Source: Alphaproteobacteria bacterium
GTDB lineage: Bacteria > Pseudomonadota > Alphaproteobacteria > Ferrovibrionales > Ferrovibrionaceae
NCBI GenBank assembly: GCA_026126215.1
Contig: JAHCJQ010000008.1
Coordinates: 1 to 60,110, forward strand
Direction of reading: 5' to 3'
DNA: 60,110 nucleotides
The notes beneath the pieces are model-generated. The model saw nothing but the letters and a program-made list of their open reading frames with translations, made no database searches and was not told where the DNA came from. Position 1 is the first letter of the stretch; each line of letters begins with the position of its first letter. The position numbers were made by a program, and so were the translations under genes. Positions 40,396 through 50,151 of this stretch are shown piece after piece.

Positions 40396-42874
40396 GAAAC
40401 GCGTCTCCGTTCGCCTTGCCGTGGTCGGGGGGCGTGAGGTCCGCGCCGAGTTGCAAGGCATCGGCGATGCGGGGGAGCAAGGCTTCCGTCGGCTATCGCG
40501 GGAGATGGACGCCGCGAACAGCCGTGTCGCGGCCTTTTATCGGCGCGTGCAGATCGCGGCCGCCGCCGCGGCGACCGCCTTCGCCGCGGGCGCTGCGGCC
40601 ATGATCCGCTCCGGCCTTCAGGTCGTCGACGCGCAGGCCAAGCTCGCCCAGTCGCTCGGGACCACCGTCGAGAGTATCCAGGTTCTGGAACGCGCCGGCG
40701 AACTGGCCGGCGTCTCGATGTCCGGCATCGAGCAGGCGACCAAGGACCTCACGCGCCGCCTCAGCCAGGCGGCCGCCGGGACCGGTCCTGCCGTTGCGGC
40801 GCTCGAACGGCTCGGTCTTTCGGCATCGACCTTGCTCGCCCTGCCGCTGGATGAGCGTGTCGGTCGTATCAATCAGGCGATCGAAGACTTCGTGCCCGCT
40901 GCCGAGCGGGCGGCGGTCGCTGGGCAGCTGTTCGGGGAGGAAGGCAGCATCGCCATCTCCCGGATTGACACGGCGACGCTTCGGCAGGCGACACAGGACG
41001 TTCGCGACTTCGGCGTGGTCGTGTCCGAACAGGACGCCGATCAGATCGAGCGAACGAACGATGCGATCTCCCGCCTCGGTCTGATCTGGCGCGGGCTGTC
41101 GAACCAGCTTGCCGTTGCCGCCGCCCCTGCCCTCGAAGCCGTCGCCGACGCGCTGGCGGCGATCTCGCGCACCACCGGTCCGCTTGGTCAGGGCATTCGG
41201 CTCCTGTTCGACAACATCGGCCGTCTGGCATCGATGGCCGCAGCCTTCGCCACTTTCATCGCCGGACGCTGGGTCGCTGGTATGATCGCGGCCGCCGCCT
41301 CGGTCCGCGGCCTTGCCACCGCGCTGGTCTTTCTGCGCGGGGCGCTCATCCGCACTGGCATTGGGGCTCTGGTCGTGGCGGCAGGTGAGCTGATCTACCA
41401 GTTCGGTCGTCTGGTGCAGGCGACCGGCGGCTTCGGCGCCGCGCTCGGCCTCCTGGGTTACGTGGCAGCCGAGGTCTGGGACAGGATCGGACTGCTGGCC
41501 GGCGTCCTGAAAGCGCGCATCGACGCCGCTTGGAGCGGCATTCAAGCGAGCATCGCCGCCGCGCTGCAGGCCGCTACGCAAGCCGTCGTTGCCTTCGGCA
41601 ATCGCACCATCGGGACGTTTCAGGGCGCTTTCGATGCGATGGTCGTCATCTGGAGCAACCTGCCTCGGGCGATCGGCGATTTGACGATCCAGGCGGCGAA
41701 CGCGCTGATCGCCGGGCTGGAGTCGATGCTGGGCGGCGCCGTCGACGGCATCAATGCGCTCCTCGAAGGCGTCAATGCCGGTCTGGCAGCGATCGGCATC
41801 GAGCGGGCGATCGAGCTGGTGCCGGACGTCGATCTCGGCCGGATCGAGAACGAGTTTGCGGGTGCCGCGAGCCGGGCTGGCAATGCAGCGCGTGATGCCT
41901 TCGCCGCCGCGTTCGAGACGGATACCTTCGCGACGCCGGATTTCGGTCTGTCGGCTTTCGCCGAGGATGTGCGCGCCGCCGCCGACAACGCGCGAGAAAC
42001 GGCGACGGCGCTGGGAGAGCTGGCAGGCGCGCCCCTCGCGTCCCTTGCCGCGCTCCGGGAGGCCATGGCGGCCGCGAACACCGAGATCGACAATGCAGCC
42101 GGCGCGACGGAGCGTCTCGATGAAGCCTTCGCAGCCATCGGCGGCACCGGGGGCGATGCCGCAGGAGATGGCGAAGGCTCGGCCGGTTCCGCCGCACGAG
42201 CCGCACAAGCAAGCCGCGCCGCCGGTGAGGCGGCGGCAAAGGCGGCTACGCAGGCGGCAACCGGCTGGACGGCGGTTCGCGAGGAGCTGTCCCGCTATGC
42301 CAGCGAGGCGATGGACTGGGGCAAGGGTCTCGGCGGCGCTCTCACCAGCGCCTTTCGCAGCGCCGAGGACGCCATCGCCAACTTCGTGACCGGCGGCAAG
42401 ATCGACTTCAAGGCGCTCGCCGACAGCATCCTCGCCGACATCACGCGGATCGCCGTGCGCTCGGCCATCCTCGGCCCACTCGCCAACGCGCTGGCCGGCG
42501 GAGGCGGTCTCCTCGGTGGCCTGTTCGGCGGTGGCGGCGGCATCCTGTCGGGCATCTTCCATGCCGGCGGGATGGTCGGGGCTCCCGCACCCCAGCGCCT
42601 CGTCCCGGCGCTCGCCTTTGCTGGTGCAACGCGCCTGCATGGTGGTGGCATGGCGGGGCTTCGCCCGGACGAGGTGCCGGCCATCCTGCAGCGCGGCGAG
42701 ATGGTCCTCTCTCGCGCCCAGCTCGCCGCCATGGGCTCCGCCCGCGACACGCGTCCGCCCGTCAGCGTGGTGATGAACATCTCGACCCCGGACGCAAACA
42801 GCTTCCGCTACGCCCAGGGCCAGATCGCGGCCGACGCCGCCCGCGCCATCGAGCGGGCGCGGCGCAATCTCTGA
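40388..42874 (+). CDS. Tail tape measure protein
   Basis: An 828-residue tape measure protein. RLAVVGGREVRAELQGIGDA and FRRLSREMDAANSRVAAFYR open it, followed by SLGTTVESIQVLERAGELAG. Helical, Ala-rich sequence dominates, with hydrophobic stretches around 280-330 and near the C-terminus a Gly-rich GGGGGILSGIFHAGGMVGAP. The ending GGGMAGLRPDEVPAILQRGE, then MVLSRAQ and VVMNISTPDANSFRYAQGQI, is typical of the lambda-type C-terminal domain. Its length sets tail length, about 120-125 nm at 0.15 nm per residue. Confidence 0.92.
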   Translation: MAEKRVSVRLAVVGGREVRAELQGIGDAGEQGFRRLSREMDAANSRVAAFYRRVQIAAAAAATAFAAGAAAMIRSGLQVVDAQAKLAQSLGTTVESIQVLERAGELAGVSMSGIEQATKDLTRRLSQAAAGTGPAVAALERLGLSASTLLALPLDERVGRINQAIEDFVPAAERAAVAGQLFGEEGSIAISRIDTATLRQATQDVRDFGVVVSEQDADQIERTNDAISRLGLIWRGLSNQLAVAAAPALEAVADALAAISRTTGPLGQGIRLLFDNIGRLASMAAAFATFIAGRWVAGMIAAAASVRGLATALVFLRGALIRTGIGALVVAAGELIYQFGRLVQATGGFGAALGLLGYVAAEVWDRIGLLAGVLKARIDAAWSGIQASIAAALQAATQAVVAFGNRTIGTFQGAFDAMVVIWSNLPRAIGDLTIQAANALIAGLESMLGGAVDGINALLEGVNAGLAAIGIERAIELVPDVDLGRIENEFAGAASRAGNAARDAFAAAFETDTFATPDFGLSAFAEDVRAAADNARETATALGELAGAPLASLAALREAMAAANTEIDNAAGATERLDEAFAAIGGTGGDAAGDGEGSAGSAARAAQASRAAGEAAAKAATQAATGWTAVREELSRYASEAMDWGKGLGGALTSAFRSAEDAIANFVTGGKIDFKALADSILADITRIAVRSAILGPLANALAGGGGLLGGLFGGGGGILSGIFHAGGMVGAPAPQRLVPALAFAGATRLHGGGMAGLRPDEVPAILQRGEMVLSRAQLAAMGSARDTRPPVSVVMNISTPDANSFRYAQGQIAADAARAIERARRNL

Positions 42875-42886
42875 CGTGCATCGATC

Positions 42887-43489
42887 ATGACCGGCTTCCA
42901 CGAGGTGCAGTTCCCGCCCGACATCTCCTATGGCGCGTCGGGCGGCCCGGGCTACTCGACCACGGTGGTCACCACGGTCTCGGGCCACGAGCGGCGCAAT
43001 GCCAACTGGGCGCAGGCGCGGGGGCGCTGGAACGTCGCGCACGGCCTCAAGAAGCGCGGGCAGGTGGCGGCCCTGATCGCCTTCTTCCGCGCGCGCAAGG
43101 GCCGCGCCTACGGCTTCCGCTTCAAGGACTGGACCGACTTCCAGGCCTTCGCGCAGGTCATCGGAGTCGGCAATGGCACGACCAAGACCTTCCAGCTGGT
43201 CAAGCATTATCCCAGCGGCGGCGAGATCGAGACGCGCGTCATCACCAAGCCCGTCGCCGGCACGGTGAAGGTCTATCGCGACGGCGTCGAGGCGACCTCG
43301 GGCTGGACCGTGAACACGGCGACCGGCCTCGTCACCTTTACGACCGCGCCCGCCTCCGGCGTGCAGGTGACGGCAGACTTCGAGTTCGACGTGCCGGCGC
43401 GCTTCGACGGCGACCAGATGGACATCACCATCGAGACCTACCAGCTCGGCAGCTGGGGGCAGATCATCATCCTCGAGATCCGGCCATGA
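42887..43489 (+). CDS. DUF2460 distal tail protein, GTA gp12-like
   Basis: A 200-residue protein with FHEVQFPPDISYGASGGPGY, the central RKGRAYGFRFKDWTDFQA, YPSGGEIETRVITKPVAGTV, and the terminal FDGDQMDITIETYQLGSWGQ. This is the DUF2460 (TIGR02217) pattern of gene-transfer-agent and phage distal tail proteins. It starts the GTA-like tail-tip block; the stop overlaps the next start by 4 bp. Confidence 0.92.
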   Translation: MTGFHEVQFPPDISYGASGGPGYSTTVVTTVSGHERRNANWAQARGRWNVAHGLKKRGQVAALIAFFRARKGRAYGFRFKDWTDFQAFAQVIGVGNGTTKTFQLVKHYPSGGEIETRVITKPVAGTVKVYRDGVEATSGWTVNTATGLVTFTTAPASGVQVTADFEFDVPARFDGDQMDITIETYQLGSWGQIIILEIRP

Positions 43490-44547
43490 AGTCCGTGTCC
43501 GCAGCGCTTGCGGCCCATCTCGCCGGGCCGGTGACGACGCTCGCCACCTGCTGGCGCATCACGCGGGTCGACGACCAGGAGTTCTTCTTCACCGACCACG
43601 ACCGCGACCTCGTCTTCGAGGGCGAGGTCTACAAGGCGCGCTCCGGCTACTCGCGCACCGCGATCGCCAATGATGCCAGCCTCGGTGTCGACAACCTCGA
43701 CGTCGAGGGCGTGTTCGATAGCGAGGCGATCACTGAAGAGGATCTGCGCGCGGGACTGTTCGACCAGGCCGAGGTGCGCATCTTCCTCGTCAACTGGGCC
43801 GATCCGTCGATGGGCAGCTTGCGCATGCGCCGCGGCTGGTTCGGCGAGGTCGTGCTGACCGAGCAAGGTGTCTTCCGCACCGAGCTGCGTGGGCTTGCAC
43901 AGGCGCTCTCCCAGCGCATCGGCGAGCTCTACAGCCCCGAATGCCGGGCCGATCTCGGCGACCACCGCTGCAAGGTGCCGATCCATCCGCCGGTGGTCGC
44001 CCGCGAGACCGCCTATGCGCTGGGCGACCATGTGCGCGTCGCATCCGGGTCGGGCAGCGGCTCGGTGGTCTACGAGAACCGCATCTACCGCTGTGTTGTC
44101 GCTGGGACCACCGCGGCGGTCGAGCCCGTCTACGAGACGACCGTCGGCCAGCAGACCACGGACGGCAGCGCAGTGTTCGAGGCGATGGAGGCCTGGAGCC
44201 GTTCGGGCGCAGTCGTCGGCGTAGTCGACCGCGCCATCTTCACCGCCTCGATCGACGAGCCCCGCGCGGTCGACGGCTGGTTCGCGGGCGGCGTGCTCAC
44301 CTGGGAGAGCGGCGCCAACGCAGGCCTCTCGATCGAGGTGAAGGCCTGGACGCAGGCCACTGGCCAGGTCGAGCTCTTCCTGCCCATGGGCTACGCGATC
44401 GAGATCGGCGATCTCTTCCGCATCCATCCGGGCTGCGACAAGCGCCTCGACACCTGCATCGATCGCTTCGCCAACGTCCTCAACTTCCGCGGCGAGCCCT
44501 ACGTGCCGGGACAGGACGCCATGATGAGCTACCCCGATGCCCGCTGA
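43486..44547 (+). CDS. DUF2163 tail hub protein, GTA gp13-like
   Basis: A 353-residue protein. The N-terminal part has CWRITRVDDQEFFFTDHDRD and VDNLDVEGVFDSEAITEEDL. The C-terminal half has four well-placed cysteines: SPECRADLGDHRCKVPIHPP and HPGCDKRLDTCIDRFANVLN, then FRGEPYVPG. The C-terminal domain resembles lambda gpL, which binds an iron-sulphur cluster through four cysteines; the same is inferred here. It overlaps the peptidase gene by 11 bp. Confidence 0.9.
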   Translation: MKSVSAALAAHLAGPVTTLATCWRITRVDDQEFFFTDHDRDLVFEGEVYKARSGYSRTAIANDASLGVDNLDVEGVFDSEAITEEDLRAGLFDQAEVRIFLVNWADPSMGSLRMRRGWFGEVVLTEQGVFRTELRGLAQALSQRIGELYSPECRADLGDHRCKVPIHPPVVARETAYALGDHVRVASGSGSGSVVYENRIYRCVVAGTTAAVEPVYETTVGQQTTDGSAVFEAMEAWSRSGAVVGVVDRAIFTASIDEPRAVDGWFAGGVLTWESGANAGLSIEVKAWTQATGQVELFLPMGYAIEIGDLFRIHPGCDKRLDTCIDRFANVLNFRGEPYVPGQDAMMSYPDAR

Positions 44548-44977
44548 AATCATCACGCCGGAGCACATCGTCGCCGAGGCGCGGAGTTGGCTCGGCGTGC
44601 CCTGGCGGCACCAGGGACGGAGCCGCGCCGGAATCGACTGCGTCGGCCTCGTGGTCGAGGTCGCGCGCGCCCTCGAGCTCTCGGACTACGACCACACCGC
44701 CTATGGCCGCCGCGCGCAGGGCCAGGGCTTCGTCGAGCATTTCCGCACTAACATGAATGGCGTCGCTATCCCTGACGCCCAGCCAGGCGACATTCTCGTC
44801 TTCGCCGACCACGCCTATCCCTGCCATTGCGGCTTCTTGAGCGAGCGGCTGGACCATCCGCATCTGATCCACGCCCATGCGCTCCGCCGCAAGGTGATCG
44901 AGGAGCCCTACGCCGGCGAGTGGCTCGCCAAGGTCAAGTTCGCCTTCCGCTTCCGCCCAACGGTTTCCGACGTCTGA
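44537..44977 (+). CDS. NlpC/P60 tail peptidase, GTA gp14-like
   Basis: A 146-residue cysteine peptidase. The catalytic Cys is in GRSRAGIDCVGLVVEVARAL (near residue 35) and the His in HPHLIHAHALRRKV. ARSWLGVPWRHQG before the Cys is family-typical. It should cut peptidoglycan during DNA entry, as lambda gpK and GTA gp14 are thought to do. It lies between hub and tail-tip genes as in GTA clusters. Confidence 0.9.
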   Translation: MPAEIITPEHIVAEARSWLGVPWRHQGRSRAGIDCVGLVVEVARALELSDYDHTAYGRRAQGQGFVEHFRTNMNGVAIPDAQPGDILVFADHAYPCHCGFLSERLDHPHLIHAHALRRKVIEEPYAGEWLAKVKFAFRFRPTVSDV

Positions 44978-44986
44978 TCTCCGAAG

Positions 44987-47900
44987 ATGGCCATCCTCGT
45001 TGCAGTGGGCGGGGCCGCGCTCGGCTCCGCCATCGGTGTCGGCTGGCAGGCCGGCTGGCTGGTGGGCTCGGTGGTCGGCAGCCTGCTCTTTCCGGCCAAG
45101 GGCCAGAACGTCACCACCGAGGGCCCGCGGCTCGGCGATCTCACCGTGTCGTCCTCCGCCTATGGGGCGTCCATCCCCATCGGTTATGGCACGCTGCGCA
45201 TGGCCGGCAACATGATCTGGTCGTCGGGCATCCGCGAGCAGCAGAACGTGACCCGCACCCGGTCGGGCGGCAAGGGCGGCGGGGGCAGCACCCAGACCTC
45301 GATCAGCTACTCCTACTTCGCATCCTTCGCGCTCAGCTTCGGCGAAGGGCCGGCGGAGGACGTGCTCCGCATCTGGGCCGACGGCAAGCTCATCTACGAC
45401 AAGACCGGGTCGAGCCCGGACGTCGCCAAGCCGAACCTGCGCTTTCGCTTCTATCCGGGCAACGAGACCCAGCTGCCGGACCCGCTGATCGAGGCCCATG
45501 TCGGCGCCGGGCGCGCGCCGGCGCATCGCGGGCTCTGCCTGATCGTCTTCGAGGACCTGGCGCTCGCGGACTACGGGAACCGCATCCCCAACATCACCGC
45601 CGAGATCACCTATCGCCGCGCCGCTGAGCAGCCCTATCAGCTCATCGACTTCATCACCTCGGGCGAAGGCGGCTACTTCGACTCCTATCAGATCAGCGAT
45701 CTCGCGGTCGATTGGCGCCGCGGCTACGGCTACTTCCTGCGCAGCAACGTCAACGCGGCCGCCGCCGGCATCCGCCGCTTCAGTATTCGCACCATGAAGG
45801 AGGACCGCCAAGCACGGATGACGGACGTGACCAGCGTCACGCCCAACAACTTCCCCAGCACGCTGTTCTGCGGTGAGGACGGCCACCTCTACATGACGGT
45901 CGGCTCAGGCAATTCGCGGCCGATCATCCGGGTCGAGCCGAACGCCTTGAAGGAGGTGGGCCGCTTCGGCTTCACCAGCACCGGGCTCTCCAACACGACC
46001 AACCGCTTCGTCGCGACGAGCTGGCTCGGCATGGTGTCGGCCTATGGCCCCTCCGGCCGCGTCGACTTCCTGCTCACCGGCTCGCTCTTTGACGACATCG
46101 GCCTCCTGCGCGCCGACACCATGAGCTACGTGTGGGGTGCCGGCCAGACCGTGACCGAACCGCGCGTGCGGGGCGTCATCGGCGGCGTGGTCGGCGAAGG
46201 CTTCGGCGACGGCTGGCTGCTCGGCAGCGGCACCAGCACCAACCATGGGAGCCTCGGGCTCTACCGCATCCGGGTCTCGGCGCTCGCCCAGTATGATTCC
46301 CTTACGGCGCAATCACTCGGCGTCACCTTCGAGAAGCTGGCGGCCTTCAGCCCGGCGGAGATCGAGGCCGGCGCGACCGGGTTCTACAGCAGCGCCGGCG
46401 GTCTGACCTACGACGCCACCGACGACAGCGTGATCTTCCAGGTCCGCATGTCGAATGGCGGCTCGGCCGGGACGATCTACACGATCAAATGGCGGGGGGA
46501 TGCCGGCATCGTCTGGAAGACCGCCGTCCCGAGCCAGATCAACTACGAGGGTCCGTTCTTCGGCCAGAGCCGGCTCAGGGGCCAGCGCTGGACGGTGATG
46601 CGCTCGACGCGGGTCGTGCAGCTCGACACCGCCACCGGCGCCATCGTGCTCAACGAGCTCTGGCCGAATGCGGTGAGCGAGCAGGGCGCCCAGGTCTACG
46701 ATGCGGTGACCGACACCCATCTCGTGCGCGGCACCAACGGCTGGGCTCGGCTCTTCCTCAATCGCGGCGGCGGCGAGGGCGAGGCGCTGTCGGCCATCGT
46801 CGCCGATCTCTGCGCGCGCGCTGGCCTCGGCCTCGCCGACATCGACGCGGCCGAGCTCACGCCGTCCGTGCCCGGCTATGTGATCGGCCGGCAGACGACC
46901 GTGCGCGGCGCCATCGAGCCGCTGGCGCAGGCCTACTTCTTCGACGCCGCCGAGAGCGACGACACCTTGCGCTTCCGCACGCGCGGGCGGGCGCCGGCGG
47001 CGACCATCGGCGCCGAACTTCTGGTGCCGCTCGATGAGCGCACCGGCGAGAGCTGGCGCGAGCGCCGCACCCAGGAGGTGGAGCTGCCCGAGCGCATCAG
47101 CGTCGTCTACATGGATCGCGACGCCGACTACCAGCAGGGGACGCAGAGCGAGAAGCGGGCGTCCCTGCCGCTCGCCACCATGCACTCGCGCAACCAGGCG
47201 AGCCTCGATCTGGCCCTCGCCATTGACGCCACCACGGCCAAGCGCATCGCCGCCAAGACCCTCTATAGCGCCTGGATCGAGCGCAGCGCCTATGAGGCCG
47301 AGCTGCCGCCCGACTGGCTGCGCCTCGATCCGACCGACGTGGTGGATGTGATCTTTGCGACGGGATCGGCGTTCCGTACCCGGATCACCCGCCTCGATAT
47401 CGGCGCCGACTTCTCACTGGCGCTGAAAGGCGTGTCGGAGACCGCCGCCACCTACGTCTCCACCGTCGCGGCCGATGGCGGGTCCGGCCGGCCGCCGCAG
47501 GTGATTGGGGCTGAGGCCGCCACGCGGCTGATCCTGCCGGACCTGCCGCTCCTGCGCGATGTGGACGACGCGGGCGGGGCTGGCTCGCGACTCTACTACC
47601 TGATGTCGGGCTTCGGCAGTCCGGGCTGGCCCGGCGCCGCACTCTATCGCAGCCCGGACGGCTCTGCCTGGGCGCAGGTCGGGCGCGCCTTGAGTGAGGC
47701 CGCCTGGGGCGCCACCGCGAGTGCATTGGGAGCGCCGCGCTCGCCCTTCGGCACGGACGAGGAGAACAGCCTCGCCGTCTTCATGACCACAGGCGGCGAT
47801 CGCCTGGAAACCGTCACCCAGGAGGCACTGGTCAACGGCGCCAACGCCGCCCTCGTGCTCAAAGCCAATGGCGAGCCCGAGATCATCCAGTTCCGCGATG

Positions 47901-48490
47901 TTCAGCTGAACCCGGACGGCTCCTACACGCTTCGGGGCCTCCTGCGCGGTCGGCGCGGCACGGACGTCTTCGTCGAGGGCCATGCGGCGGGCGAGCTCTT
48001 CGTGCTCTTGGACGCGCAAGACACCGAGACCCTCGTCGTCTCGCTCGGCGATCTCGATCTGCCGCGCTCCTGGCGGGCGGTCGGATTCGGCACGCTCTTC
48101 GAGGACGCCGAAACGCTCGTCCAGAGCCACAGCGGCCGCGATCTCAAGCCCTACGCACCGTGGAACGTGAAAGCGGTGAAGAGCGGCAGCCCGACGAACA
48201 TCACTCTCTCCTGGATACGCCGCACCCGCATCGGCGGCGAGCTCAAGGACGGCACCGGCACGGTGCCGCTCGGCGAGGCCAGTGAGGCCTACGAGGTCGA
48301 CATCCTCGATGGTCCCGGCGGCGCGGTGCTCCGGACGCTCACCTCGACCGGCCCGAGCGCCGTCTACGCCAACGCCGACATCCTCGCCGACTTCGGCGCC
48401 GTGCCAGCCACCGTGTCCGTCGCCGTCTACCAGCTGAGCGCGGTCGCCGGCCGCGGCTTCCCGCGCGCCGTCACCCTGGAGATCACCTGA
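44987..48490 (+). CDS. Tail tip/host-specificity protein, GTA gp15-like
   Basis: A 1167-residue tail protein. An N-terminal hydrophobic stretch (MAILVAVGGAALGSAIGVGW, GWLVGSVVGSLLFPAKGQ) leads into RLGDLTVSSSAYGASIPIGY and GTLRMAGNMIWSSGI. The family-like assembly region covers FGEGPAEDVLRIWADGKLIY and HRGLCLIVFEDLALADYGNR. The central part (about 220-600) is beta-rich. The late part has RFRTRGRAPAATIGAELLVP, LPPDWLRLDPTDVVDVIFA and LRGLLRGRRGTDVF, as in Phage-tail_3 proteins. The C-terminus is fibronectin-like (NVKAVKSGSPTNITLSWIRR). It should form the tail tip and contact the host surface. Confidence 0.9.
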   Translation: MAILVAVGGAALGSAIGVGWQAGWLVGSVVGSLLFPAKGQNVTTEGPRLGDLTVSSSAYGASIPIGYGTLRMAGNMIWSSGIREQQNVTRTRSGGKGGGGSTQTSISYSYFASFALSFGEGPAEDVLRIWADGKLIYDKTGSSPDVAKPNLRFRFYPGNETQLPDPLIEAHVGAGRAPAHRGLCLIVFEDLALADYGNRIPNITAEITYRRAAEQPYQLIDFITSGEGGYFDSYQISDLAVDWRRGYGYFLRSNVNAAAAGIRRFSIRTMKEDRQARMTDVTSVTPNNFPSTLFCGEDGHLYMTVGSGNSRPIIRVEPNALKEVGRFGFTSTGLSNTTNRFVATSWLGMVSAYGPSGRVDFLLTGSLFDDIGLLRADTMSYVWGAGQTVTEPRVRGVIGGVVGEGFGDGWLLGSGTSTNHGSLGLYRIRVSALAQYDSLTAQSLGVTFEKLAAFSPAEIEAGATGFYSSAGGLTYDATDDSVIFQVRMSNGGSAGTIYTIKWRGDAGIVWKTAVPSQINYEGPFFGQSRLRGQRWTVMRSTRVVQLDTATGAIVLNELWPNAVSEQGAQVYDAVTDTHLVRGTNGWARLFLNRGGGEGEALSAIVADLCARAGLGLADIDAAELTPSVPGYVIGRQTTVRGAIEPLAQAYFFDAAESDDTLRFRTRGRAPAATIGAELLVPLDERTGESWRERRTQEVELPERISVVYMDRDADYQQGTQSEKRASLPLATMHSRNQASLDLALAIDATTAKRIAAKTLYSAWIERSAYEAELPPDWLRLDPTDVVDVIFATGSAFRTRITRLDIGADFSLALKGVSETAATYVSTVAADGGSGRPPQVIGAEAATRLILPDLPLLRDVDDAGGAGSRLYYLMSGFGSPGWPGAALYRSPDGSAWAQVGRALSEAAWGATASALGAPRSPFGTDEENSLAVFMTTGGDRLETVTQEALVNGANAALVLKANGEPEIIQFRDVQLNPDGSYTLRGLLRGRRGTDVFVEGHAAGELFVLLDAQDTETLVVSLGDLDLPRSWRAVGFGTLFEDAETLVQSHSGRDLKPYAPWNVKAVKSGSPTNITLSWIRRTRIGGELKDGTGTVPLGEASEAYEVDILDGPGGAVLRTLTSTGPSAVYANADILADFGAVPATVSVAVYQLSAVAGRGFPRAVTLEIT

Positions 48491-49770
48491 TGCCGAGCCC
48501 CAACCTCTCGATCACCCATGTCGCGGCCGCGCAGAACCAGAAGGAGATCACGATCAACGATGCGGTCGACGCCCTCGACAACGCCATGAACCGGGCGCTG
48601 TCGCTGGCGATGGCCGATGCCAACGTCACGCTCACGGCCGACCAGGCCAATCGCAACGGCCTCATCGTGCTGACCGGTACGCTGACAGCCTCGCGCATCC
48701 TTACGCTGCCGGCCAATCACCGCCGGTTCGCGATCCGGAACGCGACCAGCGGCGGCCAGGAGGTCCGCGCCAAGTACGCGGGATCGGGCGCTGAGGTCAT
48801 CATTGTGCCCGGCGCCACGGTGCTGGTGCAGGGCAATGGCAGCGATCTCTTCGGAGTCGGCGGCGGCGCGGGCGCCTTCAACGACCTGACGGACGTCTCG
48901 GTCGGGGCAGCCGTTGCCAACGACGTGCTCCAGTTCGACGGCGCGCTTTGGCGACCCACAGGGGTCGGCATCTTGCAGCGTGTCCTGCTGCCGTTCCGCG
49001 GCGCGCTGGTGCGGCGGACCACCAACTTCAGCGTCTCGACGACCGGCGCCTATGTCGCGATCCCGTGGCAGAGCGCCGTCTACGACAGCGACACGCTCTG
49101 GGACGCCGGCCAGGCGACGCGGCTCACGGTCCCGGCTGGGGTGACCAAGGTCCGGCTCGTCGGCAACATCGAGTGGCAGACCTCGCCCACGAGCCAGCTG
49201 GTCGAGATCCGCATGAACGGCGGCGCCGTGGTCGGCGGCGGCTCCTTCATCGTCCGCGGCGACAGCGGCTACAGCAATCAGATGCGGAACATCGCGAGCG
49301 CGGTCCTCCCGGTCGTCGCCGGCGACTGGTTCGAGCTTGCGGTCTTCGTCAGCGCATCGGGCGAGCTCCGGAGCCTGGAGCGCACCTGGTTCGGGCTCGA
49401 AGTGGTCGAGACGGAGGACGCGGCCGATCCGCCGGCGGACTTCGCCTTCGCGAAGGCGGGCGCGCCCGCGGCCTCGGAGGTGCTGCTGCGCACGGTCGTC
49501 GCCCGGCGCTCGCGGCTCAAGGTCAACCTCGCCGGCAGCCAAGGGACGGCCGGGGTCGCGGCCGCCGCAGAGACGGACCTCGATGTCCAGCGCAACGGCG
49601 TGAGCGTCGGCACCATCCGCTTCGCGGCGAGCGCCTCCACCGCCGTCTTCATCGCCGCGAGCGAGACCATCCTCGAACCGGGCGACCTCCTCGAGGTGAT
49701 CGCGCCCGGGAGCTCCGACGCCACGCTCGCCGACATCGCGGTCACGCTCGCCGGGACGCTGGTGATCTGA
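48490..49770 (+). CDS. DUF2793 tail fibre-like protein
   Basis: A 426-residue protein. The DUF2793-like start is SPNLSITHVAAAQNQKEITI, then NDAVDALDNAMNRALS, followed by a beta-rich domain with the collar-like FNDLTDVSVGAAVANDVLQF. The rest is Thr/Ser/Val-rich beta sequence with a repeat-like ending. It shares one base with the tail-tip gene stop (ATGA-like junction). Probably a receptor-binding or fibre protein; this gene is the likeliest to differ between related phages. Confidence 0.82.
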   Translation: MPSPNLSITHVAAAQNQKEITINDAVDALDNAMNRALSLAMADANVTLTADQANRNGLIVLTGTLTASRILTLPANHRRFAIRNATSGGQEVRAKYAGSGAEVIIVPGATVLVQGNGSDLFGVGGGAGAFNDLTDVSVGAAVANDVLQFDGALWRPTGVGILQRVLLPFRGALVRRTTNFSVSTTGAYVAIPWQSAVYDSDTLWDAGQATRLTVPAGVTKVRLVGNIEWQTSPTSQLVEIRMNGGAVVGGGSFIVRGDSGYSNQMRNIASAVLPVVAGDWFELAVFVSASGELRSLERTWFGLEVVETEDAADPPADFAFAKAGAPAASEVLLRTVVARRSRLKVNLAGSQGTAGVAAAAETDLDVQRNGVSVGTIRFAASASTAVFIAASETILEPGDLLEVIAPGSSDATLADIAVTLAGTLVI

Positions 49771-49793
49771 TCGGCAGCTTGAGAACCACGACG

Positions 49794-50084
49794 ATGGAAC
49801 AGAACCGCGACGCTGGCGGGATGATCAGCCTGCCGAGCGATGAGTTCGAGGCTCTCCTGGAGCGCGCCGCCGAGACCGGCGCCCGCCGTGCGCTGCAAGA
49901 GGTCGGGCTCCAAGGCGAGGACGCCGCTCTCGACATTCGCGATCTGCGCTCGCTCATCGAGTGCATCCGCTTCGTGCGGCGCACCGCGGTGCAGACGGCG
50001 GTGCGCCTCATCACCACCGGCATCCTGCTCGCCCTAATGGCGGGCATCGCCATCAAGCTGAAGCTGTTCGGCAACGGCTCCTGA
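49794..50084 (+). CDS. DUF6127-type small membrane protein, holin candidate
   Basis: A 96-residue protein. The N-terminal half is acidic and helical (SLPSDEFEALLERAAETGAR); one membrane helix lies at about 68-88 (LITTGILLALMAGIAIKLKL). Its position between tail fibre and endolysin suggests a holin or pinholin. I recall this pattern as DUF6127. An intrinsic terminator follows. Confidence 0.7.
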   Translation: MEQNRDAGGMISLPSDEFEALLERAAETGARRALQEVGLQGEDAALDIRDLRSLIECIRFVRRTAVQTAVRLITTGILLALMAGIAIKLKLFGNGS

Positions 50085-50112
50085 CCGGCGCTTTCGATCG
50101 TCAACCCACCAG

Positions 50113-50134
50113 CCCGCCGCTCGGCGGGTTTTTT
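50113..50134 (+). terminator. Intrinsic terminator before the endolysin gene
   Basis: Stem CCCGCC (50113-50118) and GGCGGG (50123-50128) with loop GCTC, directly followed by six T. It ends the structural operon 18 bp before the endolysin ATG, so lysis genes may need read-through or their own promoter. Confidence 0.85.
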
Positions 50135-50151
50135 GTGCCCGGAGACCATCC

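Noticed and set aside
40493..43207. 904-residue open frame antisense to the tape measure gene
   Set aside because: No domain, abundant Arg/Asp/Gly strings, and full overlap with a clear tape measure protein.
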